From contig CAVWQI010000003.1 of NCBI GenBank assembly GCA_963757185.1, positions 310,001-374,000 of the forward strand: a stretch of 64,000 nt of DNA, read 5' to 3'. Shown here piece by piece: positions 25,224-34,648 of this stretch (position 1 is its first letter; every line of letters begins with the position of its first letter). The translations under genes and the position numbers were made by a program. The notes beneath the pieces are model-generated. The model was not told the DNA's origin. It was given only the letters and a program-made list of their open reading frames with translations, and did not search any database. This stretch comes from JAQBQB01 sp963757185. Lineage in GTDB: Bacteria; Gemmatimonadota; Gemmatimonadetes; Gemmatimonadales; Gemmatimonadaceae.

Positions 25224-26360
25224 ATGAACCGACAGAGATTGAGCACCCTCGCGGCGGTCGCGCTCACGTTCGCGCCTACGGTCGGGATCGCTCAGAGCAC
25301 GATTCCCTCGCGCTTGAGCGACAAGGAGATCTGGCAGCTCAACGCCGATTTCTCCGAACCCGGCGGGTATTTCCGTTCGGACAACCTGCTGTCGAACGAG
25401 ACCGGCTTTCAGGCGGTGATTCCGTATCTCCGCGGCATCGTCAAACCGGGCGGCGTCTACCTCGGCGTCGGGCCCGAGCAGAACTTCACGTACATCGTGT
25501 CACTGCAGCCCAAGATGGCGATCATCTTCGACATCCGGCGCGGCAACATGATCGAGCACCTGATGTACAAGGCGCTGCTCGAAACGTCGGCGGACCGCGC
25601 CGATTTTCTCTCGAAGCTGTTCAGCCGGCCGCGGCCCCCCGGGCTCGACACGAGCTCGTCGCCGCAGAGGTTGTTCGAGGCCTACGTCTCGGCAACGCCG
25701 GACACGATGCTCTACAAGAGGAACCTGGCGGCGATCAAGTCCCACCTGGCCTCGCACGGCTTCGCGATGGGCGACAGCGACGCCAAGTCGATGGAATACA
25801 TCTATTCTCAGTTCTACGAGGCTGGCCCGCAGATCAACTACAATTTCTCGAGCGGGGGCGGCGGAGGGTTCGGACGCGGCAACATGCCGACGTACGCGAC
25901 GCTCCAGGTTGCGACCGACACCGCGGGGAAGAACTGGGCCTACCTCGCCACGGAAGCGAATTACCGGTGGCTCAAGGATTTCGAGACGAAGAACCTGCTC
26001 GTGCCGGTCGTCGGCAACTTCGCCGGGCCGAAGGCGATCCGCGCCGTGGCGCAGTACCTCAAGGAACATCACGCGATCGTCGGAGCGTTCTATACGTCGA
26101 ACGTCGAACAGTATCTCTTTCAGCAGGACGACGAGTGGTCGCGCTTCTATAAGAATGTGGCCACGCTTCCTCACGACTCCACCAGCACGTTCATCCGTTC
26201 GATCGGCGGCGGGTTCCGCGGCGGCTACAACACCGCGTCGCCGCAGACTCGCTACGGCGGCCGTCTCGCATCAGTCACGTCGGGAATTCAGGATCTGCTC
26301 AAGGCGTTCAACGACGGAAAGATTCAGTGGTATGGGGATGTCATCTCGATGTCCAAGTGA
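25224..26360 (+). CDS. Secreted LIC_10091-like protein
   Basis: A 378-residue protein with a clear signal peptide (about 1-24, cut near VGIAQS). The mature part holds FRSDNLLSNETGFQAVIPYL and GVYLGVGPEQNFTYI, followed by IIFDIRRGNMIEHLMYKALLE; I associate these with the LIC_10091-like family, which has a methyltransferase-like core in which the usual SAM site is modified. A Gly-rich loop (GGGGGFGRG) lies near residue 215. It is transcribed away from the DUF4331 operon across a 252-base divergent region, so the two may share regulation. Catalytic role unknown; family call is moderate. Confidence 0.6.
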   Translation: MNRQRLSTLAAVALTFAPTVGIAQSTIPSRLSDKEIWQLNADFSEPGGYFRSDNLLSNETGFQAVIPYLRGIVKPGGVYLGVGPEQNFTYIVSLQPKMAIIFDIRRGNMIEHLMYKALLETSADRADFLSKLFSRPRPPGLDTSSSPQRLFEAYVSATPDTMLYKRNLAAIKSHLASHGFAMGDSDAKSMEYIYSQFYEAGPQINYNFSSGGGGGFGRGNMPTYATLQVATDTAGKNWAYLATEANYRWLKDFETKNLLVPVVGNFAGPKAIRAVAQYLKEHHAIVGAFYTSNVEQYLFQQDDEWSRFYKNVATLPHDSTSTFIRSIGGGFRGGYNTASPQTRYGGRLASVTSGIQDLLKAFNDGKIQWYGDVISMSK

Positions 26361-26409
26361 AGCAGGTGTCTAGTCACTGGTCTCAGGTCTCCCTGGAAAG
26401 AGCGACAGC

Positions 26410-27771
26410 GTGAGCGAGATCCACATTGTCGGCGGGGGGCTGGCCGGGAGCGAGGCGGCGTGGCAGTTGGCCGAGCGTGGGCACGACGTCGTCGTGCACG
26501 AGATGCGCGGCGTGCGCGGAACGCCCGCGCACAAGACCGACCGGCTCGCCGAGCTCGTGTGCTCGAACACGTTCAAGAGCACGGAGACGTCCAACGCGCA
26601 CGGATTGCTCAAGGCGGAGATGCGGCTACTCGGATCGGTCGTACTCTGGGCCGCGGATCAGGCGCGCGTGCCCGGCGGGACGGCGCTGGCCGTCGATCGT
26701 GACGTCTTCTCGTCCGCCGTCCACGAACGCGTGACGTCGCATCCCCGAATCAACGTCGTGCGCGAAGAAGTTTCGGAGTTGCCGAGCCCGGGGATCGTCG
26801 CCACGGGTCCGCTCACTTCCGACGCGCTGGCCGCAGCGATTCGATCGCGGCTCGGCGTCGAGTCGCTCGCGTTCTACGACTCGATCGCACCGATCGTCGC
26901 GCAGGAGTCGATCGACGAGTCGGTCGTGTTCCGTGCGTCGCGTTACGGGAAGGAAACGATGGACGTCGGCGACGCCGAGGGCGGCGCATATCTCAACTGT
27001 CCATTCACGCGAGAGCAGTACGAGACCTTCATCGACGCGCTCACCGCGGCCGATCAGCATCACGGTCACGAGTTCGACGAGGTGCCGTACTTCGAGGGGT
27101 GCATGCCCGTCGAAGAGATGGCGCGTCGCGGCCGCGAGACGCTCCGCTTCGGCCCGATGAAGCCGGTCGGCCTGCGCGATCCGCGCACGGGCAGGGAGGC
27201 GTACGCCGTCGCGCAGCTTCGGATGGAAGATCGCGGCGGACGCATGTGGAACATCGTCGGGTTTCAGACGCGGCTGCGCATTCCTGAGCAGCAGCGCGTG
27301 TTCCGGATGCTCCCCGGCCTCGAGAACGCCGAGTTCCTGCGCTTCGGATCGATCCACCGAAACGCGTACGTCAATTCGCCGGCGTCGCTCAGCGCGCACC
27401 TGTCGTTGCGCGACGATCCGATGACGCTATTCGCGGGACAGCTGACCGGTGTCGAGGGATACACCGAGAGCACCGCGACTGGAATCCTCGCGGCCATCAA
27501 CCTGTCGCGCATGCTGTCCGGCGATGCGCCGGTCGTGCCGCCGCCCACGACAATGATCGGCGCGCTGTACCGCTATCTCCGCGAGGCCGACCCGGCACAC
27601 TTCCAGCCGATGAACGCGAACTTCGGGCTGCTCGACGACTTGTCGGAGCGCGTGAAGGACAAGCGGCTGAAGCGCGAGCGCTTCGCCGAGCGCGCGTTGG
27701 CGGCGATGTCCGAGTGGCGCGAATCGGTGACGCTCACCGCATTGGCGGCGCCGGAGCGGGCATCGGCGTGA
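26410..27771 (+). CDS. trmFO: tRNA (m5U54) methyltransferase TrmFO, folate and FAD dependent
   Basis: A 453-residue flavoprotein that makes ribothymidine at position 54 of tRNA using methylene-tetrahydrofolate. The N terminus has the Rossmann motif VGGGLAGSEAAWQLA, then CSNTFKS with the conserved cysteine (near residue 57), and EGCMPVEEMA with the second catalytic cysteine, plus YTESTATGILAA near the C terminus. The start is a GTG at 26410. The stop overlaps the xerC start (GTGA), and the order trmFO-xerC-hslV-hslU follows, as in Bacillus. Confidence 0.95.
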   Translation: MSEIHIVGGGLAGSEAAWQLAERGHDVVVHEMRGVRGTPAHKTDRLAELVCSNTFKSTETSNAHGLLKAEMRLLGSVVLWAADQARVPGGTALAVDRDVFSSAVHERVTSHPRINVVREEVSELPSPGIVATGPLTSDALAAAIRSRLGVESLAFYDSIAPIVAQESIDESVVFRASRYGKETMDVGDAEGGAYLNCPFTREQYETFIDALTAADQHHGHEFDEVPYFEGCMPVEEMARRGRETLRFGPMKPVGLRDPRTGREAYAVAQLRMEDRGGRMWNIVGFQTRLRIPEQQRVFRMLPGLENAEFLRFGSIHRNAYVNSPASLSAHLSLRDDPMTLFAGQLTGVEGYTESTATGILAAINLSRMLSGDAPVVPPPTTMIGALYRYLREADPAHFQPMNANFGLLDDLSERVKDKRLKRERFAERALAAMSEWRESVTLTALAAPERASA

Positions 27772-28715
27772 CCGACGCCGGGAACAACGACCCCCGTCAA
27801 ATAGACGTCCGCGACTTTCTCGATCACCTGTCGAAGGAGCGCGACGTGTCGCCGAACACTGTCCGCGCCTACGAGCGCGACCTGACCGAGTTCGTGGGTT
27901 TCCTCGGCCGGTATTACTCGGGGGCGAGCGACTGGACGTGGCAGGGCGTCGATCGGCTGGCGATGCGCGGATTCCTCGGCCACCTCGCGCGGCGCAAGCT
28001 CTCGAAGCGCTCGATGGCGCGAACGCTGTCTGGCGTGCGCAGCTTTTATCGGTATCTGCATCGCAGCGAGGTCGTGGACACGAACCCGGCACGGGCCGTC
28101 GGAGCGCCGCGACAGGAGAAACACCTGCCGGCATATCTCGACCGCGCGCAAATCGATCTCCTGTTTCAGATGGCCGAAGTGCGCGCCTGGGAGGGACGCT
28201 TCGTCGATGTGCGCAACCTGGCGATCCTCGAGTTGTTCTATTCCACGGGCATGCGCTTGTCCGAGCTCCAGGGACTGAGCCGCGGAGACCTGGACATGGT
28301 GATGCAGCAGGCGAAGGTGCGCGGCAAAGGGCGGAAGGAGCGCATCGTTCCAGTCGGAAATCACGCGATACTCGCGCTGCGGAACTACGAGGCGAAACGG
28401 GACGAGCTGTTGCGCTCGGTGGGTCGCCAGGGCGACCGAAGCGCGGTCTTTCTCTCCCGAAACGGGCGCCGCATCGGTGTGCGAGCCGTGCAGAAGGTCG
28501 TGACCGGCTTTCTGAAGCGGATCGATGAGGACGCCGGGCTGAGCGTTCACTCGCTGCGTCACACGTTCGCCACCCATCTGTTGGACGCGGGCGCCGATTT
28601 GCGGGCCGTGCAGGAGCTCCTGGGCCACGCATCTATTTCGACGACGCAGATTTACACACACACGAGCGTCGAGCGGCTCAAGCAAGTCTACCAGAAGGCT
28701 CACCCCCGCGCGTGA
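27768..28715 (+). CDS. xerC: Tyrosine recombinase XerC
   Basis: A 315-residue tyrosine recombinase that with XerD resolves chromosome dimers at dif. The N-terminal SAM-like core-binding domain (about 10-100) has VSPNTVRAYERDL; the catalytic domain carries the complete set: Arg in GMRLSELQGL, Lys in GKGRKER, His and Arg in HSLRHTFATHLL, His in LLGHAS and the nucleophilic Tyr in TTQIYTH. The GTG start overlaps the trmFO stop. Chromosomal housekeeping context argues for XerC over a mobile-element integrase; XerD cannot be excluded by sequence alone. Confidence 0.9.
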   Translation: MTDAGNNDPRQIDVRDFLDHLSKERDVSPNTVRAYERDLTEFVGFLGRYYSGASDWTWQGVDRLAMRGFLGHLARRKLSKRSMARTLSGVRSFYRYLHRSEVVDTNPARAVGAPRQEKHLPAYLDRAQIDLLFQMAEVRAWEGRFVDVRNLAILELFYSTGMRLSELQGLSRGDLDMVMQQAKVRGKGRKERIVPVGNHAILALRNYEAKRDELLRSVGRQGDRSAVFLSRNGRRIGVRAVQKVVTGFLKRIDEDAGLSVHSLRHTFATHLLDAGADLRAVQELLGHASISTTQIYTHTSVERLKQVYQKAHPRA

Positions 28716-28769
28716 GGCCGCGCGGCCCCGGGGGGAGAAGCCCTCGCCGCCCGCGCTAGGTTACCTGAT

Positions 28770-29327
28770 ATGTCGAACGAGAAAGGCGGAACGCTCCCCA
28801 CCATCCGCGCCACGACGATTCTGGCCGTGCGGCGGGGAGGGAAGGTCGCGATCGGCGGTGACGGCCAGGTGACGGTTGGCGAGACGGTCATGAAATCGCA
28901 CGCGCAGAAGGTGCGTGTGCTGCACGGCGGCAAGGTGGTCGCCGGCTTCGCGGGAGCCGCGGCCGACGCCATGACGCTCTTCGAGAAGTTCGAGGAAAAA
29001 CTGGAGCGCTTTCCCGGAAATCTGCCGCGCGCGGCCGTGGAGCTCGCCAAGGATTGGCGCAGCGACCGCGTCCTCCGACGGCTCGAGGCGATGCTTATCA
29101 TCGCCGACAGGGACCACGGATTCATCGTCTCGGGCACCGGCGAGCTGATCGAGCCGGACGACGGGATTCTCGCCATCGGGTCCGGCGGGTCGTACGCCCT
29201 CGCGGCCGCCCGAGCGCTCGCCGACGCCACACCGCTCGACGCCGTGGACATCGTCAAACGGGCGATGGGCATCGCGGGCGAGATCTGCATCTATACGAAC
29301 ACGAACATTTCAGTTCTAGAAGCCTGA
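28770..29327 (+). CDS. hslV: HslV protease subunit of the HslUV (ClpYQ) complex
   Basis: A 185-residue proteasome-like peptidase that works inside the HslU ring. The N-terminal-nucleophile Thr should be residue 15 (TTILAVRR), after a 14-residue propeptide, longer than the one-residue Met of E. coli but similar to Bacillus ClpQ. GDGQVT, GFAGAAADA and RALADAT blocks and IAIGSGGSYALAAARAL-type sequence (AIGSGGSYALAAARAL) are family motifs. It lies four bases before hslU, forming the usual pair. Confidence 0.96.
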   Translation: MSNEKGGTLPTIRATTILAVRRGGKVAIGGDGQVTVGETVMKSHAQKVRVLHGGKVVAGFAGAAADAMTLFEKFEEKLERFPGNLPRAAVELAKDWRSDRVLRRLEAMLIIADRDHGFIVSGTGELIEPDDGILAIGSGGSYALAAARALADATPLDAVDIVKRAMGIAGEICIYTNTNISVLEA

Positions 29328-29331
29328 ACCG

Positions 29332-30855
29332 ATGCCGTCCAGTCGTACGCAGCAGGCGCTCGCACGCCTCGCCGACCTCACGCCGCGGCAGATCGCCGCG
29401 GAGTTGGATCGCTACATCGTCGGGCAGGCGGAGGCAAAGAAGGCGGTCGCGATCGCGCTGAGAAACCGGTGGCGCCGCCAGCGCGCGCCCGACTCGATTC
29501 GCGAGGAGATCTCGCCGAACAACATCATCCTCATCGGTCCGACGGGCGTTGGGAAGACGGAGATCGCGCGGCGCCTGGCCAAGTTGGCCGGCGCGCCGTT
29601 CATCAAGGTCGAAGCGTCCAAGTTCACCGAGGTGGGCTACGTCGGCCGCGACGTCGAGTCGATGGTGCGCGACCTGGTCGAGAGCGCGATCGACATGGTG
29701 CGCAGCGAGCGCGAGTCCGAGGTGGAGGACCTCGGGCACGAGCGTGTGGACGAACGCCTGCTCGATCTCCTGCTCCCGCCGCCGAGCGCGCAGACGCCGG
29801 CCGGTCAACCGGGCGCGTCGCCGCCGCCGGGCGACGGCGTGCATGAAAAGCCGGAACAGCCCCCACGGCCCGCGCCGTCGCCTGACCCAGTGGACGACGC
29901 GCTCGGCGTTTTTCTCGTGTCGGGAGCCGGCACCGTCACCAAGGAAACCGTGGACGTGGCGCAGGAGCGCTACAAGCGAACGCGCGACAAGCTGCGGCAG
30001 TTGCTGCTCGACGGACGGCTGGAGGAGCGCGAGGTGGAAGTCGAGGTGACACCGCAGTCAGCGCCGATGTTCGACGTGCTCGCGTCGCAGGGCGCCCCGG
30101 AGGGGATGGACAACTTCGCCGACATGCTCAAGGAGATGCTGCCGAAGCGCAAGAAAAAGCGCTCGGTCAAGGTCTCCGAGGCGCGGCGAATACTCTTCGA
30201 GCAAGAGCTCGAAAAGTTGATCGATTTGGAGGACGTTACCGCCGACGCGCTCGACCGCGTCGAAAAACTCGGCATCATCTTCCTCGACGAGATCGACAAG
30301 ATCGCCGGCGAGCGCTCGCAGGCGGGGGGGCCCGACGTGTCGCGCGAAGGCGTTCAGCGCGACCTGCTGCCGATCGTCGAAGGCTCCAACGTGCAGACGA
30401 AATACGGAATGGTGAAGACGGACCACGTGCTCTTCATCGCCGCCGGCGCGTTTCACGTCTCGAAGCCGAGCGACCTCATTCCGGAGCTGCAAGGCCGCTT
30501 TCCGATCCGGGTCGAGCTCAAGCCGCTCACCGAAAAGGATTTCGTGCGGATCATGACGGAGCCGGAAAACGCGCTGACGAAGCAGTACGCCGCCCTCGTC
30601 GAGGCGGAAGGGGCGAAGCTGGAGTTCGCCGAAAGCGGGATCGCCGAAATCGCCCGCATCGCCGCGATGGTGAACGAGCGGATGGAGAACATCGGGGCGC
30701 GCCGGCTTCACACGGTCATGACGACGCTGCTCGAGGACGTGCTGTTCGAGCTTCCGGATCGCGGGAAGGAGACCATCTCGGTGAACGGCGACGTCGTCCG
30801 CGAGCGTTTGAAGACGATCGTGGAAGATGAGGACCTTCGGCGGTATATCCTCTAG
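29332..30855 (+). CDS. hslU: HslU ATPase subunit
   Basis: A 507-residue AAA+ unfoldase that feeds HslV. It contains Walker A GPTGVGKT (69-76), the pore loop GYVGRDV, Walker B with DE at 319-320 (IIFLDEIDKI), the sensor-1 region and a C-terminal domain ending in EDEDLRRYIL, whose tail docks into HslV. The intermediate I domain (about 110-240) is present but interrupted by a Pro/Gly/Ala-rich segment (around residues 150-185) that is longer than in E. coli HslU. Start at the ATG four bases after hslV. Confidence 0.96.
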   Translation: MPSSRTQQALARLADLTPRQIAAELDRYIVGQAEAKKAVAIALRNRWRRQRAPDSIREEISPNNIILIGPTGVGKTEIARRLAKLAGAPFIKVEASKFTEVGYVGRDVESMVRDLVESAIDMVRSERESEVEDLGHERVDERLLDLLLPPPSAQTPAGQPGASPPPGDGVHEKPEQPPRPAPSPDPVDDALGVFLVSGAGTVTKETVDVAQERYKRTRDKLRQLLLDGRLEEREVEVEVTPQSAPMFDVLASQGAPEGMDNFADMLKEMLPKRKKKRSVKVSEARRILFEQELEKLIDLEDVTADALDRVEKLGIIFLDEIDKIAGERSQAGGPDVSREGVQRDLLPIVEGSNVQTKYGMVKTDHVLFIAAGAFHVSKPSDLIPELQGRFPIRVELKPLTEKDFVRIMTEPENALTKQYAALVEAEGAKLEFAESGIAEIARIAAMVNERMENIGARRLHTVMTTLLEDVLFELPDRGKETISVNGDVVRERLKTIVEDEDLRRYIL

Positions 30856-30871
30856 CCATTATCTTGGTCCG

Positions 30872-31797
<926 letters not shown>

Positions 31798-31801
<4 letters not shown>

Positions 31802-32283
31802 GCGCGGCGGGCGATCTCGAGGGCGGCCGCGCCCCGGACTTCTCGGGGATCACCGACAGCGGAGAGACGCTCAAGCTCGCGTCCTTTCATGGCAAGACGG
31901 TCGTCCTGTTCTTCTATCCGAAGGACGATACCCCTGGCTGAACGGTCGAGGCGTGTTCCTTTCGGGACACCCTCCCTCGGTTCGAGGGACTCGACGCGGT
32001 CGTGATCGGCGTGAGCCCGGACTCACCGAAATCACATCAGAAATTCAAGAAGAAATACGATCTTCCGTACACGCTGGTCGCCGACGTGGATCACGCGATC
32101 GCCGTCAAGTACGGCGCGTGGGGCGAAAAAACGTTATACGGGCGCAAGTACATGGGAATTCTGCGCACCACGTTCGTCATCGATCCTTCCGGCAAGGTCT
32201 CGAAGGTGTTCGAGAAGGTGAAGCCGGAAGAGCATGGAGAAGAGGTCGCCAAGTTCCTGGCGGTGGAGAAGGCGCGAACCTGA
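31798..32283 (+). CDS. bcp: Selenocysteine-containing Bcp/PrxQ peroxiredoxin (UGA = U48)
   Basis: A thiol or selenol peroxidase of 161 residues that should reduce H2O2 and organic peroxides. The frame from the ATG overlapping argF runs in one frame to TGA at 32281-32283, except for an in-frame TGA at 31939-31941, codon 48. The residues around it, PKDDTPG-U-TVEACSFRD, match the Bcp active site P-x3-T-x2-C, so the TGA stands exactly where the peroxidatic cysteine belongs (Cys45 in E. coli Bcp), and C53 is the resolving cysteine. RTTFVIDPSGKV and the conserved Arg of the active site are present downstream. The upstream and downstream halves are therefore one gene and U48 is selenocysteine. No frame change or other lesion is seen. 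Selenocysteine peroxiredoxins are known from other bacteria. Alternative: a sequencing error of TGC/TGT to TGA. Confidence 0.85.
31942..31995 (+). promoter_or_regulatory. Putative bacterial SECIS in the peroxiredoxin mRNA
   Basis: Directly after the UGA there are paired elements. GUCGAG (31945-31950) pairs with CUCGAC (31990-31995), enclosing two hairpins: 31953-31970 (7-bp stem, one G-U, UUUC loop) and 31973-31989 (7-bp perfect stem, GUU loop). The second loop begins 38 bases after the UGA, at the far edge of the known bacterial range, and starts with G, as bacterial SECIS loops do. Coding in this stretch uses TGT, TTT, CCT and GGA, codons this genome otherwise avoids, which would fit an RNA constraint. 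Bacterial SECIS elements bind SelB. No structure prediction was run. Confidence 0.5.
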
Positions 32284-32286
32284 GAC

Positions 32287-32898
32287 CTACGGCGCCGGCG
32301 CTCCTCGGGCGTTGCGCTCCAACCGAAGCGAGAGATGCCGCTTAACATCGCTCCACTCGGGCGCGATGATGCTGTACTGATGCGTGTCTCTCGCCGTCCC
32401 GTCTCGGCGGGCCATGTGATGGCGCAGCACCCCGTCCTTCTTGGCGCCGAGGCGCTCGATCGCGCGCTGGGACGCGAAGTTGAAGTTGTCGGTGCGCAGG
32501 CCGACGACGGCGCATTTCAGTGCCTCGAATGCGTGCGTGAGCAGTAGCAGCTTGCACGTCGTGTTCACGTGCGTGCGCTGAAATCGTGCCGCGTACCACG
32601 TCCAGCCGATCTCCACGCGATCGATCGGCGCCACGATGTCGTGGTACCGCGTGCTGCCTATGATCTCGCCGCTCTTCGCGTCGCGCACGGCCCACGGCAG
32701 CATGTGGCCGTCGCGCTGGCCGGCGAGCGCGCTGTCGATGTACGCGGCGACCTGGTCGGGCGCGGGGACCGACGTGTACCAGATCTCCCACAGGTTTCCG
32801 TCGGCCGCCGCGGCGGAGAGACCGGCACGATGGTCGTTCGTGAGCGGCTCGAGCCGAATGCCGTTGCCTTCCAGGAGGACGGGGCGGGGATGGATCAC
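32287..32898 (-). CDS. GNAT acetyltransferase, RimJ/RimL type
   Basis: A 203-residue GNAT protein. The start GTG gives IHPRPVLLEGNGIRLEPLT, a standard opening of RimJ/RimL acetyltransferases; WAVRDAKSGEIIGSTRYHDI holds the beta4 strand and VVGLRTDNFNFASQRAIERLGAKKDGVLR the acetyl-CoA-binding and C-terminal strand. It overlaps the ankyrin gene's stop by four bases (GTGA), so it is the last gene of the coupled VOC-ankyrin-GNAT unit. Substrate (protein N terminus, antibiotic or small amine) is unknown. It converges on the peroxiredoxin gene. Confidence 0.85.
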   Translation of the reverse strand: MIHPRPVLLEGNGIRLEPLTNDHRAGLSAAAADGNLWEIWYTSVPAPDQVAAYIDSALAGQRDGHMLPWAVRDAKSGEIIGSTRYHDIVAPIDRVEIGWTWYAARFQRTHVNTTCKLLLLTHAFEALKCAVVGLRTDNFNFASQRAIERLGAKKDGVLRHHMARRDGTARDTHQYSIIAPEWSDVKRHLSLRLERNARGAPAP

Positions 32899-33611
32899 GT
32901 CGCGAGGTGTGCGATGAAGGCGAGCGAAGCGCCGCGCGCGCGTTGAGCGACGGTTTTCCCTCGGCCGTCCCTGTCGGACGTTCGCGCGCCGTGCTCGATC
33001 AGCAGGCGGACGATCGTCGCCTGCTGCGCCTTGGCCTCGGGCGTACCGCTTCCACTTTTCCCGGTCATCTGAACCGCGAGGTGCAGCGGCGTGGAGCCGG
33101 CATCGTTGCTCACGCGAGGATTTGCGCCCCGCTCGAGCAGCGTCCGAACCGCCGCCGCGCAACGCGTACGGACGGCGACATGTAGCGGCGCGACGCCTCC
33201 CGTGGCGAGGCAATTGGGATCGGCACCCGCGTCGATCAACAGCACGATCGTGGCCGCCTGTCGCTTCGGATTCCACGGTTGTCCGCCGGGCGCGCCCGCG
33301 GAAGCCGCGTGCAAAGGTTCGGCGCCGCGTCGATTCCTCGCCCGCAGGTCCGCGCCGAGCTCGAGCAGTTGGTTGCAGATCGCGGTGCGGTAGGCGGCCG
33401 CGGCGAAGTGCAACGCCGTATCTCCCGAGTAGACGTATCGCGCCGCCTCGGGAACGAACCATCGCCGTGCGTCCTCCCGGCTCGCGCCGACGACGATCGC
33501 GCCTCGTGCCAGTTGGGGCGACGTGCGGAGCATCTGAGAAACGGTCGCGGTCTCACCCCGCGCGATGGCGCGAAACAAGTTCGCGAGCGCCGCGGTCCGA
33601 TCGTCGCTCAC
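32895..33611 (-). CDS. Ankyrin-repeat protein
   Basis: A 238-residue cytoplasmic protein starting at a GTG overlapping the end of the VOC gene. After a helical start (LFRAIARGETATVSQMLRTSP) there are about four ankyrin repeats, each with TALHFAAAAY, PLHAASAG, APLHVAV and TPLHLAV type cores followed by LLELGAD, LLIDAGADPN, LLERGANP and LLIEHGA. Ankyrin repeats mediate protein contacts. It is tightly coupled to VOC upstream and GNAT downstream. An open frame that merges this gene with the VOC gene results from a frameshift and is not a fusion. Confidence 0.85.
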   Translation of the reverse strand: MSDDRTAALANLFRAIARGETATVSQMLRTSPQLARGAIVVGASREDARRWFVPEAARYVYSGDTALHFAAAAYRTAICNQLLELGADLRARNRRGAEPLHAASAGAPGGQPWNPKRQAATIVLLIDAGADPNCLATGGVAPLHVAVRTRCAAAVRTLLERGANPRVSNDAGSTPLHLAVQMTGKSGSGTPEAKAQQATIVRLLIEHGARTSDRDGRGKTVAQRARGASLAFIAHLAT

Positions 33612-33980
33612 GGGCGTTGCGTCGGCTCCTGATACAAGCCGAGAACGTTGCCACCCGGATCGCGGAACCTGGCCGTGAGCTCGGGCGCGTCGACGCCGAG
33701 CGGCTGCACGATCGTCCCGCCGCTCGCTTCGATCGTCTCTGCACGTGTCTTCGACGCTGTCGACCATGATGTAGACGAGGAGCCCCGGGTTCGTGGACGC
33801 GGGACGCCCGACAACGAACGCTCCGCTGACGGCTCCCGTCACGTCGTCGAACGCCTGCGTACCGTTGCCGCGCGTGCGCATCCGCCATCCGAAAACCTTC
33901 GAGTAGAACAAGGCGGATTGTGCGACGTTCGAGGCGGGCACCTCGAGATAGCAAACTTTTCCGTGCGTTGCGCTCGCCAT
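33608..33980 (-). CDS. VOC-family (glyoxalase-fold) protein, with a frameshift near 33743
   Basis: A protein of about 123 residues once one extra base is removed near 33743. The first part reads HGKVCYLEVPASNVAQSALFYSKVFGWRM and GLLVYIMVDSVEDT, typical of the first VOC beta-alpha-beta-beta-beta module; the second, AETIEASGGTIVQPLGVD and FRDPGGNVLGLYQEP, appears in the next frame. VOC proteins act as glyoxalases, resistance proteins or dioxygenases; this one resembles the small uncharacterised type. It is the first gene of the three-gene unit. The shift is a single extra base, as in topA and pilO. Confidence 0.8.
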
Positions 33981-34031
33981 CGGAACTCCGTGCTCGAAAA
34001 AACACGCCCCTCCTACATCCCGGAACTGAAA

Positions 34032-34613
34032 TTAGGTCGCCTCGGGTGTTGAACCAATCCATCTGCCGGTAATGGCGTAGCCGAGTGGCAGCGTCGCGAG
34101 CCAGCCGACCGTGCCGACGAAACCCGCGATCACCGCGCCGACGACTGCCGTACCGACGACGATCGCCCAAACTCCGAACGCCGTCTCGACCGTGGGGTTC
34201 GCCGGGCTCCTGCGGACGCTAGCTCGCGCCGCCGCTCCGGGAGCGATCCGTTCCAGCCACGCCGGCGGAGGCGGACGATGCGCCTCCGACGAGTCCATCG
34301 TCTGCCGGAACTGCCTGACGGCGCCCGCGTCCATCTTCGCGGCCTGAAAGCCGAAGAACCCGATCACCACCACCCCGACCGCCGTCACCGCCGCGACCCA
34401 ACTCGACGCCCGGGTCAGCCTCCGCCCTCGTTCACGCTCGATGGCCGAGCCCACGCCAATCCCGATCGCGGCGACCAACGCGCCGCCGAACGTAACAGAC
34501 GCCGCCACCAAGAGCGCGACGACTCCCGCCACTCCGGCAACGATGCGCTTCGTGTTTGACCGCCGAACGGCAGGAGCCGGCGGTGCTTCGGATGATTCGG
34601 TATCGAAGTCCAT
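34032..34613 (-). CDS. Membrane protein of unknown function
   Basis: A 193-residue protein from the ATG at 34613 with three or four hydrophobic segments (about 24-50, 65-86 and 140-185), separated by a Pro/Ala-rich soluble loop (SSEAHRPPPPAWLERIAPG). Start chosen to give a short charged N terminus. I do not recognise a family. It ends just before the VOC operon in the same orientation and lies downstream of the SusD terminator, so it is probably a separate unit. Confidence 0.6.
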   Translation of the reverse strand: MDFDTESSEAPPAPAVRRSNTKRIVAGVAGVVALLVAASVTFGGALVAAIGIGVGSAIERERGRRLTRASSWVAAVTAVGVVVIGFFGFQAAKMDAGAVRQFRQTMDSSEAHRPPPPAWLERIAPGAAARASVRRSPANPTVETAFGVWAIVVGTAVVGAVIAGFVGTVGWLATLPLGYAITGRWIGSTPEAT

Positions 34614-34648
34614 TGGCGAAGGAAGAGGAAAAGCGGCACCAATCCCCA

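Noticed and set aside
32895..33980. A VOC-ankyrin fusion protein
   Set aside because: The end of the VOC domain is found in the other frame (33608-33743), with its own stop overlapping the ankyrin GTG.
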